From Pandoraea sputorum (GTDB lineage: Bacteria; Pseudomonadota; Gammaproteobacteria; Burkholderiales; Burkholderiaceae), in the NCBI RefSeq assembly GCF_000814845.2, contig NZ_CP010431.2:3596001-3660000 (forward strand): a DNA stretch of 64,000 nt, given 5' to 3'. The notes under the pieces are model-generated. The model was not told the DNA's origin and searched no databases. It saw only the letters and a list, made by a program, of their open reading frames with translations. A program made the position numbers and the translations under genes. This document shows positions 1 to 8,276 of this stretch, piece after piece. The first letter of the stretch is position 1; every line of letters begins with the position of its first letter.

Positions 1-1092
1 CTGCACCTCACGGCGGGGCAAGCCGGTGCGCTCGTCACGTGGACGCTGATCGGCGCTGTGGCAGGTGGCATTCTGTTCGGCGCGTTATCGGATCGTTACG
101 GCCGCGTGCGCATGCTGACGTGGACGATTCTGTTGTTCGCGGTCTTCACCGGCCTGTGCGCGCTGGCGCAGGGCTTCTGGGATCTGCTGGTGTATCGCAC
201 GATTGCAGGTATCGGCCTTGGCGGCGAGTTCGGCATTGGCATGGCGCTCGCGGCGGAGGCATGGCCCGCGTCCAAACGGGCGCGCGTTTCGTCTTACGTC
301 GCACTTGGCTGGCAGACGGGCGTGCTTGCTGCCGCGTTGCTCACGCCGCTGTTGCTGATGTACATCGGCTGGCGCGGCATGTTCGTCGTGGGTGTTCTGC
401 CTGCGCTTGTCGCCTGGGTGCTGCGCAACAAGCTGCATGAGCCGGAAGTGTTCGTGCGCCGCACGGACAAGACGCAAAAGCATGGCAGCTCGAATGCGTT
501 TCGTCTGCTCGTGAAGGATGCCCGCACCACGCGCGTGAGCCTCGGCATTGTCATTCTGTGTTCGGTTCAGAACTTCGGCTACTACGGCATCATGATCTGG
601 CTGCCGACGTTCCTCTCGCAGAAGCTCGGTTTCTCGCTGACGAAGTCCGGTCTTTGGACCGCCGCGACGGTCATCGGCATGATGTTCGGCGTGTGGGCCT
701 TCGGGCAACTGGCCGACCGCATCGGACGCCGTCCCACGTTCCTGCTATATCAGGCCGGCGCCGTGGTCATGGTGATCGTCTATTCGCAGCTGACCGATCC
801 GGGCGTGATGCTCTTCGCCGGTGCGTTCATGGGGATGTTCGTCAACGGGATGGTCGGCGGCTATGGCACGCTGATGTCCGAGGCGTATCCCACGGCAGCA
901 CGCGCGACTGCGCAGAACGTACTGTGGAACATCGGACGCGCCATCGGCGGCCTCGGCCCACTCGTGGTCGGCGCGCTCGCCGCACGTTACTCCTTCCAGA
1001 TCGCCATCGCGCTGCTCGCGAGCCTGTATGTGCTCGACATGATCGCCACGCGCTTCCTGATTCCCGAACTCAAAGGCACCGAACTCGAATAA
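1..1092 (+). CDS. MFS transporter, 5' end cut by window
   Basis: The reading frame is open from the first base, so the true start lies upstream. The visible 363 residues carry the major facilitator signature GALSDRYGRVRM (loop 2-3), then GIGLGGEFGIGM in a membrane segment, and a second-half copy of the loop motif, GQLADRIGRRP. About ten hydrophobic segments can be counted, as expected for a 12-helix inner-membrane carrier missing its first helix or two. The gene is followed closely by pyrK- and pyrD-like genes and a carbamoyl amidohydrolase on the same strand, which suggests (inference) that it imports the substrate of that pathway, such as orotate, a dihydropyrimidine or a ureido acid. The sequence alone does not fix the substrate. 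Confidence 0.9.
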   Translation: MHLTAGQAGALVTWTLIGAVAGGILFGALSDRYGRVRMLTWTILLFAVFTGLCALAQGFWDLLVYRTIAGIGLGGEFGIGMALAAEAWPASKRARVSSYVALGWQTGVLAAALLTPLLLMYIGWRGMFVVGVLPALVAWVLRNKLHEPEVFVRRTDKTQKHGSSNAFRLLVKDARTTRVSLGIVILCSVQNFGYYGIMIWLPTFLSQKLGFSLTKSGLWTAATVIGMMFGVWAFGQLADRIGRRPTFLLYQAGAVVMVIVYSQLTDPGVMLFAGAFMGMFVNGMVGGYGTLMSEAYPTAARATAQNVLWNIGRAIGGLGPLVVGALAARYSFQIAIALLASLYVLDMIATRFLIPELKGTELE

Positions 1093-1167
1093 CGCGTGCC
1101 TCGTACTCCATACGCACTCGATACGCACTCGGCAAGCCCTCGCCCCCACTATCCGGAGCCCCCATCC

Positions 1168-2124
1168 ATGTCCGTCGTCTCTCTGACGCCCAACAACGTC
1201 GCCCGCCCATTGGCGCGGGTGCCTTCGCCAGCGCGCCATTCGCATGATGGGCACGAAGCGCAGCCGGACGCTGCCGCGTGCGCATCGTCCGCCGGGCACA
1301 TCGTCGCCACACATCACTGCCGGGTGCTCACGCATCACGCCGTCAACGCACGCTATCGCTATCTGCGGTTGCAGGCGGATGCCCCCGTCGCGCTCACCAC
1401 GCGCCCCGGGCAGTTCTATCAGTTGAAGTGCCCCGTGACCGAGAGCGAAGCGCCGTTCCTGCTGCGACCGATGAGCGTCTACGGCACCGGCCCCGAGCCG
1501 GATACCATCGAGTTTCTCTACAACGTGACGGGCGTCGGTACCCGCGCGCTCGCCACGTTGACCGAAGGCGCATCGCTCGACATCGTCGGCCCGCTTGGCA
1601 ATACGTTCACGTTGAACACGCAATGGCAGCGCGTAATGGTCGTCGCCCGTGGCGTCGGTCTGGCGACGATGGCCCCGCTGGTGCAACGCGCCGCTGCGGC
1701 CGGTCTGCGACTCACGGTCGTGATGTCGGCGCGCAGCGAAGCCGATCTGATGCGCGACGAATTTCTGCGCTCGCCTGACGCTCGCGCGCTGGCTGACGTC
1801 CATTGCGTGTTCGACAGCGACGGCTCATCGGCAGTCGCGACGCTTGAGCCGCGCATCCGCGCACTGCTCGCCGCGACACCCCACGATGCGGTGTACACCT
1901 GCGGTTCCCATCGTCTGCTGATGCTGCTCCAGCGTGTTCTGGCCGCGCACCCGGAGATCACGGGCGAAGTCGCAATGGAGCAGCGCATGGCCTGCGGCAT
2001 GGGCGTCTGCCTGTCGTGTGTGCGTCTGTTCGATTGCGACGGCGACAAGCAATTCCTGCGCGTGTGCCGTGAAGGCCCCGTGTTTGCCATTCGCGACGTC
2101 GTCGGGGAGGTGGATTTTGGCTGA
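1168..2124 (+). CDS. PyrK-like dihydroorotate dehydrogenase electron-transfer subunit
   Basis: The 318-residue protein looks like a ferredoxin-reductase-type FAD/[2Fe-2S] subunit that passes electrons from a class 1B dihydroorotate dehydrogenase to NAD. The FAD-domain motif LLRPMSVYG is visible, and the C-terminus has the PyrK cluster spacing C276-x4-C281-x2-C284-x15-C300. The ATG at 1168 is preferred because the codons before it are low-complexity and read unlike protein. The residues before about 45 look like an N-terminal extension compared with the usual 250-260 residues of PyrK. Its stop overlaps the pyrD-like start by 8 bases, so the two subunits are probably translationally coupled. 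Confidence 0.85.
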   Translation: MSVVSLTPNNVARPLARVPSPARHSHDGHEAQPDAAACASSAGHIVATHHCRVLTHHAVNARYRYLRLQADAPVALTTRPGQFYQLKCPVTESEAPFLLRPMSVYGTGPEPDTIEFLYNVTGVGTRALATLTEGASLDIVGPLGNTFTLNTQWQRVMVVARGVGLATMAPLVQRAAAAGLRLTVVMSARSEADLMRDEFLRSPDARALADVHCVFDSDGSSAVATLEPRIRALLAATPHDAVYTCGSHRLLMLLQRVLAAHPEITGEVAMEQRMACGMGVCLSCVRLFDCDGDKQFLRVCREGPVFAIRDVVGEVDFG

Positions 2125-3067
2125 TCTTTCCGTTCGCATCGGTTCGCTCACGCTGCGCAATCCCGTAATGCCCGCGTCAGGCTGCTTCGCTGTCGAGTAT
2201 GCCGAGGCGCTCGATCTGAATCGTCTTGGCGCGCTCGTCGTCAAGAGCGTGTCGCCCGACGCACGGGCAGGCAACCCGACGCCGCGCGTGGCCGAGACCG
2301 CCAGCGGCATGCTCAATTCCATCGGCATTCCGAGCAAGGGGCTCGACGCGTACCGTCGCGACGTGTTGCCCGCCTACACCCGGTTCAACACACCGGTCGT
2401 GGTCTCGGTGTCGGCCGACACCGCCGAGTCGTTCGGCGAAGCGTGCGAGACGCTGTCGTTGCCGGAAGTCGCGGCCATCGAAGCCAACATCTCGTGCCCG
2501 AATCTCGAAGCGGACGGCATGGCCTTCGCGATGCAGGCCGAGAGCACGTACAAAGCCGTAAGCGCGATCCGGCGCCGCACGTCGCACCCGTTGTGGGTGA
2601 AGCTCACACCGAACGCCGGTCAGATAGCGTTGATCGCGCGCGCCGCCGAAGATGCCGGTGCCGACGCCATCGTCATGGGCAACACGGTCCTCGGCATGGC
2701 CATCGACGTGCGCACGCGCAAGCCGAAGCTCGGCAACGTGATGGGCGGCCTCTCCGGCCCGGCGATCAAACCGCTCGCCGTGCGGCTCGTGCATCAATGC
2801 CACCGCGCCGTGCGCATCCCCATCATCGGCTGTGGTGGCATCGAGACGGCCGACGACGCCGTGGAATTCATGCTTGCCGGGGCGACTGCGGTTCAGGTCG
2901 GAACGGCCTCGTTCCGCGATCCGGCGGTCATGGGCCGCATCGTCGACGGCCTGTCCGCCTATTGCGACGCGAACGACATCGAGCGGATCGCAACGCTCAC
3001 CGGCGCTGTCGCGCTCGACGCACAACTGTCCGACCGTTGGCTGCGCTTTGCACAGCAGTCCGGCTGA
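2117..3067 (+). CDS. Class 1 dihydroorotate dehydrogenase catalytic subunit (PyrD-like)
   Basis: This 316-residue FMN TIM-barrel enzyme interconverts dihydroorotate and orotate, or acts on a related dihydropyrimidine. It has the early PVMPASGCF motif, the catalytic-loop motif NISCPN with Cys127 as the class 1 base, and the late phosphate-binding stretch IIGCGGIETADDAVEFMLAGA. Translation most likely starts at the TTG at 2117, because GGGGAGG lies 6-7 bases upstream and homology begins there; no good ATG exists nearby. It overlaps the PyrK-like gene, the arrangement of a class 1B heterotetramer. Burkholderiales normally make pyrimidines with a membrane class 2 PyrD, so this pair is probably for catabolism (inference). 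Confidence 0.88.
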   Translation: MADLSVRIGSLTLRNPVMPASGCFAVEYAEALDLNRLGALVVKSVSPDARAGNPTPRVAETASGMLNSIGIPSKGLDAYRRDVLPAYTRFNTPVVVSVSADTAESFGEACETLSLPEVAAIEANISCPNLEADGMAFAMQAESTYKAVSAIRRRTSHPLWVKLTPNAGQIALIARAAEDAGADAIVMGNTVLGMAIDVRTRKPKLGNVMGGLSGPAIKPLAVRLVHQCHRAVRIPIIGCGGIETADDAVEFMLAGATAVQVGTASFRDPAVMGRIVDGLSAYCDANDIERIATLTGAVALDAQLSDRWLRFAQQSG

Positions 3068-3123
3068 TTTATCCCGTAACTCCTAGCCCCCTCGCATTGC
3101 ATTACGCGAAAAGTAGCACACTC

Positions 3124-4377
3124 ATGGAACTGAACGCGCTGGCCCCGCTGGCCGAGCAACTTTTCACCGACCTGCGTCGTCTCGGCAACGACGGCGTCGG
3201 CATCACCCGCGACAGTTACGGCGACGGTGAGAACGCCGCCGCAGCATATCTGACGGAATGGGCGGGCCATCAAGGCCTGACCGTCACACGCGACCGCGCC
3301 GCCAATCTCGTCTTCGCGTTGCCGGAGGACGACGGCCACACCCCGGCCACGTGGATCGGCTCGCATCTCGACTCTGTCCCGCAAGGTGGAAACTACGACG
3401 GTCTGGCCGGTATCGTCGCCGGGCTGCTGTGCCTCGTCGAACAAAAGCGCAGCCAGCGACACACTGCGACACCGGTGCGCGTGCTCGCGCTGCGTGGCGA
3501 GGAAAGTGCGTGGTTCGGCCGCGCCTACATGGGATCGAGCGCGCTGTTCGGCAAGCTGACCGACGCCGATCTCGCCATGCCGCATCGCAGCCACGGCCGC
3601 GCTTTGGGCGAGTGCATGGCGCAGGCGGGTGCGGACGTCGACGCCATTCGCGAAGGCGAGACGCTCTTCGACGCGTCACGCGCGAAAGCATGGCTTGAGC
3701 TTCACATCGAACAAGGTCCGGTGATGATTGCGCGCAGCATGCCCGTGGCGATCGTGCCGGGCATTCGCGGCAATGTGCGTCACAACCGCGTGACGTGCGT
3801 CGGCGAGGCCGGGCACTCGGGCGCGGTGCCGCGCTGGCTGCGCCACGACGCGATGTTCGCCGTGGCCGATCTCATCACGCGGCTCGACGAGCACTGGCGT
3901 GCGTTGCTGGAGCGCGGTATCGACATGGTGGTCACGACCGGCATCGTCGGCACCGATCCCGCCGAGCACGCGATCTCGCGCATCCCGGGCAAGGTCGATT
4001 TCAGTCTGGAAGTGCGCAGCCAGAGCCTCGATACGCTCGACGTTTTCTATGAGCTGATGCGCACCGAATGCCGCGCCATCGAACGCGACCGGGGCGTGAC
4101 GTTCGTCTTCGACCGACGGTTGGCCTCGGCTCCGGCCGTCATGGACAAGCATGTGTCTTCGTTGCTCGAAGACGCCTGCCGGGCGCTCGGTCTGCCGCAG
4201 GAACGCGTACCGAGCGGGGCCGGACACGACGCCGCCATCTTCGCTAACGCAGGTATCCCGAGCGGCATGGTGTTCGTGCGCAACGCCAACGGCTCGCACA
4301 ATCCCGCCGAGAGCATGGAACTCGACGACTTCATGCGCGGCGTGCAGGTGATGGAAGCGGCAACGCATCGGATCTGA
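3124..4377 (+). CDS. Zn-dependent N-carbamoyl-amino-acid / allantoate-type amidohydrolase (M20 family)
   Basis: The 417-residue protein belongs to the AllC/HyuC/beta-ureidopropionase branch of M20. It would hydrolyse an N-carbamoyl amino acid to amino acid, CO2 and ammonia. Zinc-ligand motifs are present: GSHLDSVPQGGNYDG (His81, Asp92), the RGEESAWFG stretch (Glu126/Glu127), a later LHIEQGPVM, and the C-terminal SGAGHDAAIFA. The ATG at 3124 follows a 56-base gap after the pyrD-like stop. The location next to a dihydroorotate-dehydrogenase pair suggests carbamoyl-aspartate (ureidosuccinase) activity, but hydantoinase-pathway or beta-ureidopropionase activity is equally allowed by the family. 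Confidence 0.88.
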   Translation: MELNALAPLAEQLFTDLRRLGNDGVGITRDSYGDGENAAAAYLTEWAGHQGLTVTRDRAANLVFALPEDDGHTPATWIGSHLDSVPQGGNYDGLAGIVAGLLCLVEQKRSQRHTATPVRVLALRGEESAWFGRAYMGSSALFGKLTDADLAMPHRSHGRALGECMAQAGADVDAIREGETLFDASRAKAWLELHIEQGPVMIARSMPVAIVPGIRGNVRHNRVTCVGEAGHSGAVPRWLRHDAMFAVADLITRLDEHWRALLERGIDMVVTTGIVGTDPAEHAISRIPGKVDFSLEVRSQSLDTLDVFYELMRTECRAIERDRGVTFVFDRRLASAPAVMDKHVSSLLEDACRALGLPQERVPSGAGHDAAIFANAGIPSGMVFVRNANGSHNPAESMELDDFMRGVQVMEAATHRI

Positions 4378-4396
4378 CGACGTGTCACATCCACGA

Positions 4397-4430
4397 AAAA
4401 CGGGTCGCCTGGTGCGACCCGTTTTGTTTT
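4397..4430. terminator. Bidirectional intrinsic terminator
   Basis: A perfect 12-bp inverted repeat (AAAACGGGTCGC / GCGACCCGTTTT) encloses a 5-base loop. It has an A-tract on the left and a T-tract on the right. It sits between the convergent amidohydrolase and dipeptidase genes and can stop transcription from both sides. Confidence 0.9.
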
Positions 4431-4452
4431 GCGAGCAAGCGCTGCGAACGAC

Positions 4453-5913
4453 TTACGGCGCCAGTGCGATGACCTCGGCCACGGCCGCCGTCAGCTTCTT
4501 CGCATACGGCACGTGCAGGAACTCGTTCGGCCCGTGCGCATTGGACTTCGGCCCGAGTACGCCACACACCATGAACTGCGCCGTCGGGAACCCGGCTTGC
4601 AGCGTGTTCATCAGCGGGATCGTGCCACCCTGCCCGATGTAGGCGACATCCTCACCGTAGTGGCGTTGCGACGCCGTGTTCAGCGCCGATGTGAGCCACG
4701 GCGCGACATCGGGCGCGTTCCAGCCGGAGGCCGCGCCTGCATCGGACTTGAACGTCACCTTCGCGTTGTACGGCGGATCGACTTCGAGCAATGCCTTGAG
4801 TTCTTGCACCGCCTGCGCGGCATCGATGAGCGGCGGCAGGCGCAGCGACAGCTTGAAGGCCGTTCGCGGACGCAGCACGTTACCGGCGTCGGCCAGCGCG
4901 GGCAGACCGGCCGCGCCGGTCACCGACAGCGACGGACGCCACGTCGAATTGAGCAGAGCTTCCTTCGGATCGGTTGTGGTCGGCAGCACGGACAGGCCGT
5001 CCTGACCGCAAGCCCACGGCATCTTCTTCCAGACGTCGTCGCCGAGAATGTGCGCGGTGGCCTCGGCTTCTTTCAGACGTTGCAGCGGAATCGGGCTGTG
5101 GAAACCCTTCGGCAGCACGTTGCCGCTGCCCGCATCTTCGAGCCGTTCGAACAACTGACGCATGATGCGGAAGCTCGACGGTGCAATTCCGCCGTAACCG
5201 CCCGAGTGGATGCCCTCGTCGAGCACCTGCACTTCGAGACTGCCGGAGATCAGGCCGCGAAGCGACGTCGTGAGCCACAGTTGGTCGTAATTGCCTGCGC
5301 CGGAATCCAGACAGACGACGAGACTCACGCGGCCGAGGCGGTCGCGCAGCGCGTCGACGTAGGGCAGCAAATCGTAGCTGCCCGACTCTTCGCAGGTCTC
5401 GATGAGTCCGACACAACGCGGACGCTCCACGCCCTGCGCGTCGAGCGCGGCGAGTGCCGTCACGCTGGAGTAGATGGCGTAGCCGTCGTCCGCACCGCCA
5501 CGGCCATAGAGCTTGCCGTCTTCGAACTTCGGCGTCCACGGCCCGAGGTCCTTGCGCCAGCCGTCGAACTCGGGCTGCTTGTCGAGGTGACCGTACAGCA
5601 CGATGGTCTCAGTGCTGCCCGAACGCGTGGCAGGCACTTCGAAAAAGATCACCGGCGTGCGGCCTTCGAGACGAATCACTTCGAGCTTGAGGCCCTTGAC
5701 CGGCTGACGCTCCGCCCATTGCGCGGCGTCGCGCACCACGCGGTCGATGTAGCCGTTGCGCGCCCAGTCGGCGTCGAAGCCAGGGCTTTTGGCCGGCACA
5801 GCAATGTAGTCGGTGAGTGCGTGCAGGATTTCGTCGTTCCATTTACGTTCGACGAATTCACGCAGTGCGGCCGTGTCGAGCGACGGCTGAGTCGGGGTGA
5901 CGATGTCGTTCAT
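4453..5913 (-). CDS. M20 family dipeptidase/peptidase
   Basis: The 486-residue protein is a cytoplasmic zinc metallopeptidase of the M20 carnosinase/CNDP-like group. Motifs in order are LYGHLDKQPEFDGW (His and Asp zinc/catalytic ligands), GRGGADDGYA with the bridging Asp, and LIETCEESGS with the catalytic Glu-Glu. The C-terminus has GQGGTIPLM and GPKSNAHGPNEF, typical of dipeptidases of about 470-490 residues. The ATG at 5913 is preferred over earlier in-frame starts because AAGGA lies just upstream and the earlier codons lack family similarity. It is convergent with the carbamoyl-hydrolase gene and shows no operon partner. Confidence 0.9.
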   Translation of the reverse strand: MNDIVTPTQPSLDTAALREFVERKWNDEILHALTDYIAVPAKSPGFDADWARNGYIDRVVRDAAQWAERQPVKGLKLEVIRLEGRTPVIFFEVPATRSGSTETIVLYGHLDKQPEFDGWRKDLGPWTPKFEDGKLYGRGGADDGYAIYSSVTALAALDAQGVERPRCVGLIETCEESGSYDLLPYVDALRDRLGRVSLVVCLDSGAGNYDQLWLTTSLRGLISGSLEVQVLDEGIHSGGYGGIAPSSFRIMRQLFERLEDAGSGNVLPKGFHSPIPLQRLKEAEATAHILGDDVWKKMPWACGQDGLSVLPTTTDPKEALLNSTWRPSLSVTGAAGLPALADAGNVLRPRTAFKLSLRLPPLIDAAQAVQELKALLEVDPPYNAKVTFKSDAGAASGWNAPDVAPWLTSALNTASQRHYGEDVAYIGQGGTIPLMNTLQAGFPTAQFMVCGVLGPKSNAHGPNEFLHVPYAKKLTAAVAEVIALAP

Positions 5914-6120
5914 GCGGGAGTCCTTGGGGATGTCGTGTGTCAGTGACGTGCCGCGCCGCACCGCGCATTCCGCGCATTCCGCATGGCCCGGGCGGCCCGT
6001 CAGTGCAGCCAGATCCGGCGCCATGGATTCGAGACGACCGAAAATCAGTCGGGCGCGCGCTGGCCGTATGGCGTCATGATAGCCATTCCGCGCCGCTTCG
6101 GTAGCCGAAGTTCACGCCAT

Positions 6121-6477
6121 TCAGTTGCCCGAGCCAGGCGGCCCGAACCGGAACACGATCTCGCCCGCCGCACCGCTCGCCTTCACGCATGTGACCGTTT
6201 GCTGGCCTCTGCCTGGAACGTCGACCGAATGCTCTGTATCGGCCGCGCTGCAACGCCAGTAATAGGTCAGCCGGCGCTCGCAGCGATTCGTGACTTCGTA
6301 GCGGTAGTCTGTGACGTTGGCGGGCAGCGCGCGAATCGCGCCACACGGCTGACCGCTGTTGTCGAGCGGCTCCGTAGGCATTGCCGGTGTTTGCGCGTGC
6401 AACGCGCCGCTCGCCGCGAGGGCGAGAAGCGTCAGCAAGCCTGAAATCCCCGAGTGCGGCTTTCCGTGGGTCGACAT
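6121..6477 (-). CDS. Small secreted hypothetical protein
   Basis: The 118-residue product begins with a clear signal peptide, a hydrophobic SGLLTLLALAASGALHAQ ending in a signal peptidase I-like AHAQ site. The mature part of about 90 residues has four cysteines (in PCGAI, NRCERR, YWRCSA and VTCVK), which could form two disulfides in the periplasm. I do not recognise the family. The start codon overlaps the stop of the upstream small membrane-protein gene by one base (TGATG), so the two are likely translationally coupled and function together. No catalytic motif is visible. Confidence 0.75.
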   Translation of the reverse strand: MSTHGKPHSGISGLLTLLALAASGALHAQTPAMPTEPLDNSGQPCGAIRALPANVTDYRYEVTNRCERRLTYYWRCSAADTEHSVDVPGRGQQTVTCVKASGAAGEIVFRFGPPGSGN

Positions 6478-6644
6478 CAGATCCAGCGCCATGCAATGGC
6501 GATGGCGCCAATCGCGACACCAATGGAGATGACCACGCCGAACCATGCCAGCTGCGCACGCCGCGCGCGGCGACGGCTGGATTCCGACGTGTCGTAGAAA
6601 CGACCCAATCCGCCCGAATACAGCTTTTCCCAGCGAATTTCCAT
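6477..6644 (-). CDS. Small single-pass membrane protein, paralogue of the protein at 7220-7405
   Basis: This 55-residue protein has a basic N-terminal half (MEIRWEKLYSGGLGRF, then RRRARR) and one hydrophobic helix from about residue 33 to 52 (FGVVISIGVAIGAIAIAW). The ATG at 6644 has GAGGTG upstream as a ribosome site; longer in-frame extensions have none. The first 14 residues follow the same pattern, M-x-IRW-x-K-x-YS-x-G-x-G, as the protein encoded 0.6 kb away, so the two are paralogues. The arginine-rich stretch before the helix predicts a cytoplasmic N-terminus. The function is unknown. Confidence 0.7.
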   Translation of the reverse strand: MEIRWEKLYSGGLGRFYDTSESSRRRARRAQLAWFGVVISIGVAIGAIAIAWRWI

Positions 6645-7219
6645 GGCGCACCTCATAAATCGATCAAACCGGCCCGCACTGCTTGTTCTTTTCTTCTTTA
6701 TCGAAAGTTTTGAGGCGCAAGACAATTCGGATAAATCCGGGCACATTCCATAGCATGAAATACCATGGAATCTTCCTAAAATTCCGACACCACGCCGTCG
6801 CTTCAAGATCGCACTATTCTTTAGGAATTGCAATAGCGTGAACTCGCAGAATACGACGCCAAAGCCACGAGAGACCACGTCATCGACGATGGCTATCCAC
6901 GTCCAAAGCGATCCCAAGTGCGCTTTATCGTGACGCACAGAATAGATTTAACAGGGAATTGCGAAGACTTCGGAGAATTGTGCCGGAACGGCTTTTACGC
7001 AGACACTGCGCGCTTGTAACAAAACGTTTCAACGAAGAGACAAGCGGCCGTTCGAATCGGGCGATTGAACGTGCGCGTCAAACCGCAGCGGCGAGCGGTA
7101 AAGCGCCGCAGCAACGGTAGAGAAAACCGGAGGCCCTTCAGTCTCGATGGCTGAAGGCAACGTAGCGCGGCGATCCGCCGGAGGCGGCGCCGCGCACGAA
7201 AAGGAAGGGGAATGTGACT
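6645..7219. other. Intergenic region without recognisable gene
   Basis: These 575 bases lie between two small minus-strand membrane-protein genes. Base composition is more AT-rich near 6700-6850. No open frame looks protein-like on either strand. A short inverted repeat, CCTTCAG/CTGAAGG, near 7135-7157 might be the terminator of the gene at 7220-7405, but it lacks a T-tract. Confidence 0.5.
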
Positions 7220-7405
7220 TTAGCGTCCCAGGAAGGCCGCCCCTACTGACAACAGCACGAATCCGCCGACACTACAGGCGATCGCGATTGCCAACAGGCG
7301 TTGAAAGAGTTGCTCGCGCTCACTAGCGCTGCGATGGGAACGGGGTGCATCGTGATGAATCGTTCCCCACCCACTCGAATACACTTTTTTCCAACGGATG
7401 TGCAT
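7220..7405 (-). CDS. Small single-pass membrane protein, paralogue of the protein at 6477-6644
   Basis: The 61-residue product starts MHIRWKKVYSSGWG, matching the M-x-IRW-x-K-x-YS-x-G-x-G pattern of the neighbouring paralogue. A charged linker follows, then one transmembrane helix from about residue 38 to 58 (LAIAIACSVGGFVLLSVGAAF). GAGGTAA upstream of the ATG at 7405 is a good ribosome site. The conserved juxtamembrane N-terminus, rather than the helix, is probably the functional part. The upstream region holds an unusual array of GCGACA half-sites. The function is unknown. Confidence 0.75.
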   Translation of the reverse strand: MHIRWKKVYSSGWGTIHHDAPRSHRSASEREQLFQRLLAIAIACSVGGFVLLSVGAAFLGR

Positions 7406-7578
7406 AAGTTACCTCGCGTTGTTTAGTGCTCGTAGCCTTGCCGGTCATCGATTCTCGCTATCGGAATCGACGAGACGCAGGGCTAGTATGCGCTTTGTCT
7501 GCGAACGGTAAACCCCTCATCCGTGCTGCGTCGCCGCAAGTCAAACGGTTGATTCGTATGGTTTTCGAGGCGGGAGAG

Positions 7579-7795
7579 TGCGACACCGAATACCGTCACA
7601 ATGACGTGATTCGAGATTTTTGGCGGGACGTGTCAATGCGACAGAATGTCGCAGGTGCGACAAGTTGTCGCGCAACCCGCATGAACCATGGAATTCACTG
7701 ATTTTTGGACTGCGACACCCGCAGAGATGTCGCAGCTCAAAATCGGGCAATCGGTGTCGCAGCGACACACGGCCAGCTAGGGAATAAGTGTCGCG
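7579..7795. promoter_or_regulatory. Array of about ten TGCGACA/TGTCGCA half-sites
   Basis: Half-sites in both orientations start at 7579, 7637, 7647, 7656, 7666, 7711, 7728, 7755, 7761 and 7789. Two adjacent pairs form TGCGACA-3 nt-TGTCGC(A/G) inverted repeats at 7637-7653 and 7656-7672. A third pair has a 10-nt spacer (7711-7734), and a fourth nearly abuts (7755-7767). The array is upstream of the small membrane-protein gene starting at 7405 and downstream of the gene at 7900-8181. It resembles a multi-site operator or enhancer; I do not know the protein that binds it. Confidence 0.6.
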
Positions 7796-7899
7796 TGCCG
7801 TGTTTCGTGCGGCGCAACATCGATTCTTTAAATAAACGACAAATCTGGGGTAAATCCGGGGGCGCGATCTGCCCGGGGCGCGACTCCCCGCCATTTCCG

Positions 7900-8181
7900 T
7901 CAAGATTCAAACGGGTTTTTGACCTGTTTCGCGCTCGTCCCTGCGGATGATTCGGCGTGCGCAGGCAAGTCGGCGTCGGCGAGCTCGTTCACTACGGCAT
8001 CCAGCACCGCTTTGAGCACCCGCGCGTGACGCAACCCTTCGGCGTCGCGGCGCAACTCCAGATTGCCGAAGATCACCACGTGATCCGTATGGTTTTCGAC
8101 GTTCAGCTCGCCAAGCGAGAGTGCATCGGCATCGTTGGCGAACGGCGAGAAACGGTCATTAGCGGAAGACGATGACGTCAT
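7900..8181 (-). CDS. Hypothetical protein, 93 aa
   Basis: The protein has no signal peptide or membrane helix. The middle part (NHTDHVVIFGNLELRRDAEG) reads as a short beta-hairpin, followed by a helical stretch (RVLKAVLDAVVNELADADLP) and a polar tail. AGGAG 5-6 bases before the ATG at 8181 supports the start, and codon use is like the neighbours. It lies 95 bases downstream of the secreted nuclease gene on the same strand, so it may be cotranscribed. I do not recognise a family. Confidence 0.65.
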   Translation of the reverse strand: MTSSSSANDRFSPFANDADALSLGELNVENHTDHVVIFGNLELRRDAEGLRHARVLKAVLDAVVNELADADLPAHAESSAGTSAKQVKNPFES

Positions 8182-8276
8182 GAGGACTCCTGAATCGGGG
8201 GGAAATCAGTCGTAAAACCGGTTGGGGGGTCAGCGCACGGCAACATCCGGGAACATCCCAAATGCTGCCAGTGAGC

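Noticed and set aside
745..1803. A 352-codon minus-strand frame over the MFS and PyrK-like genes
   Set aside because: It is antisense to two genes with clear motifs; its composition is typical of a high-GC shadow.
4429..5946. A 505-codon frame antisense to the M20 dipeptidase
   Set aside because: The dipeptidase motifs are on the opposite strand, and the antisense translation is low in hydrophobic structure and has no ribosome site.
7426..7701. A 91-codon plus-strand frame across the GCGACA array
   Set aside because: There is no ribosome site, the codon use is poor, and it runs through the binding-site repeats.
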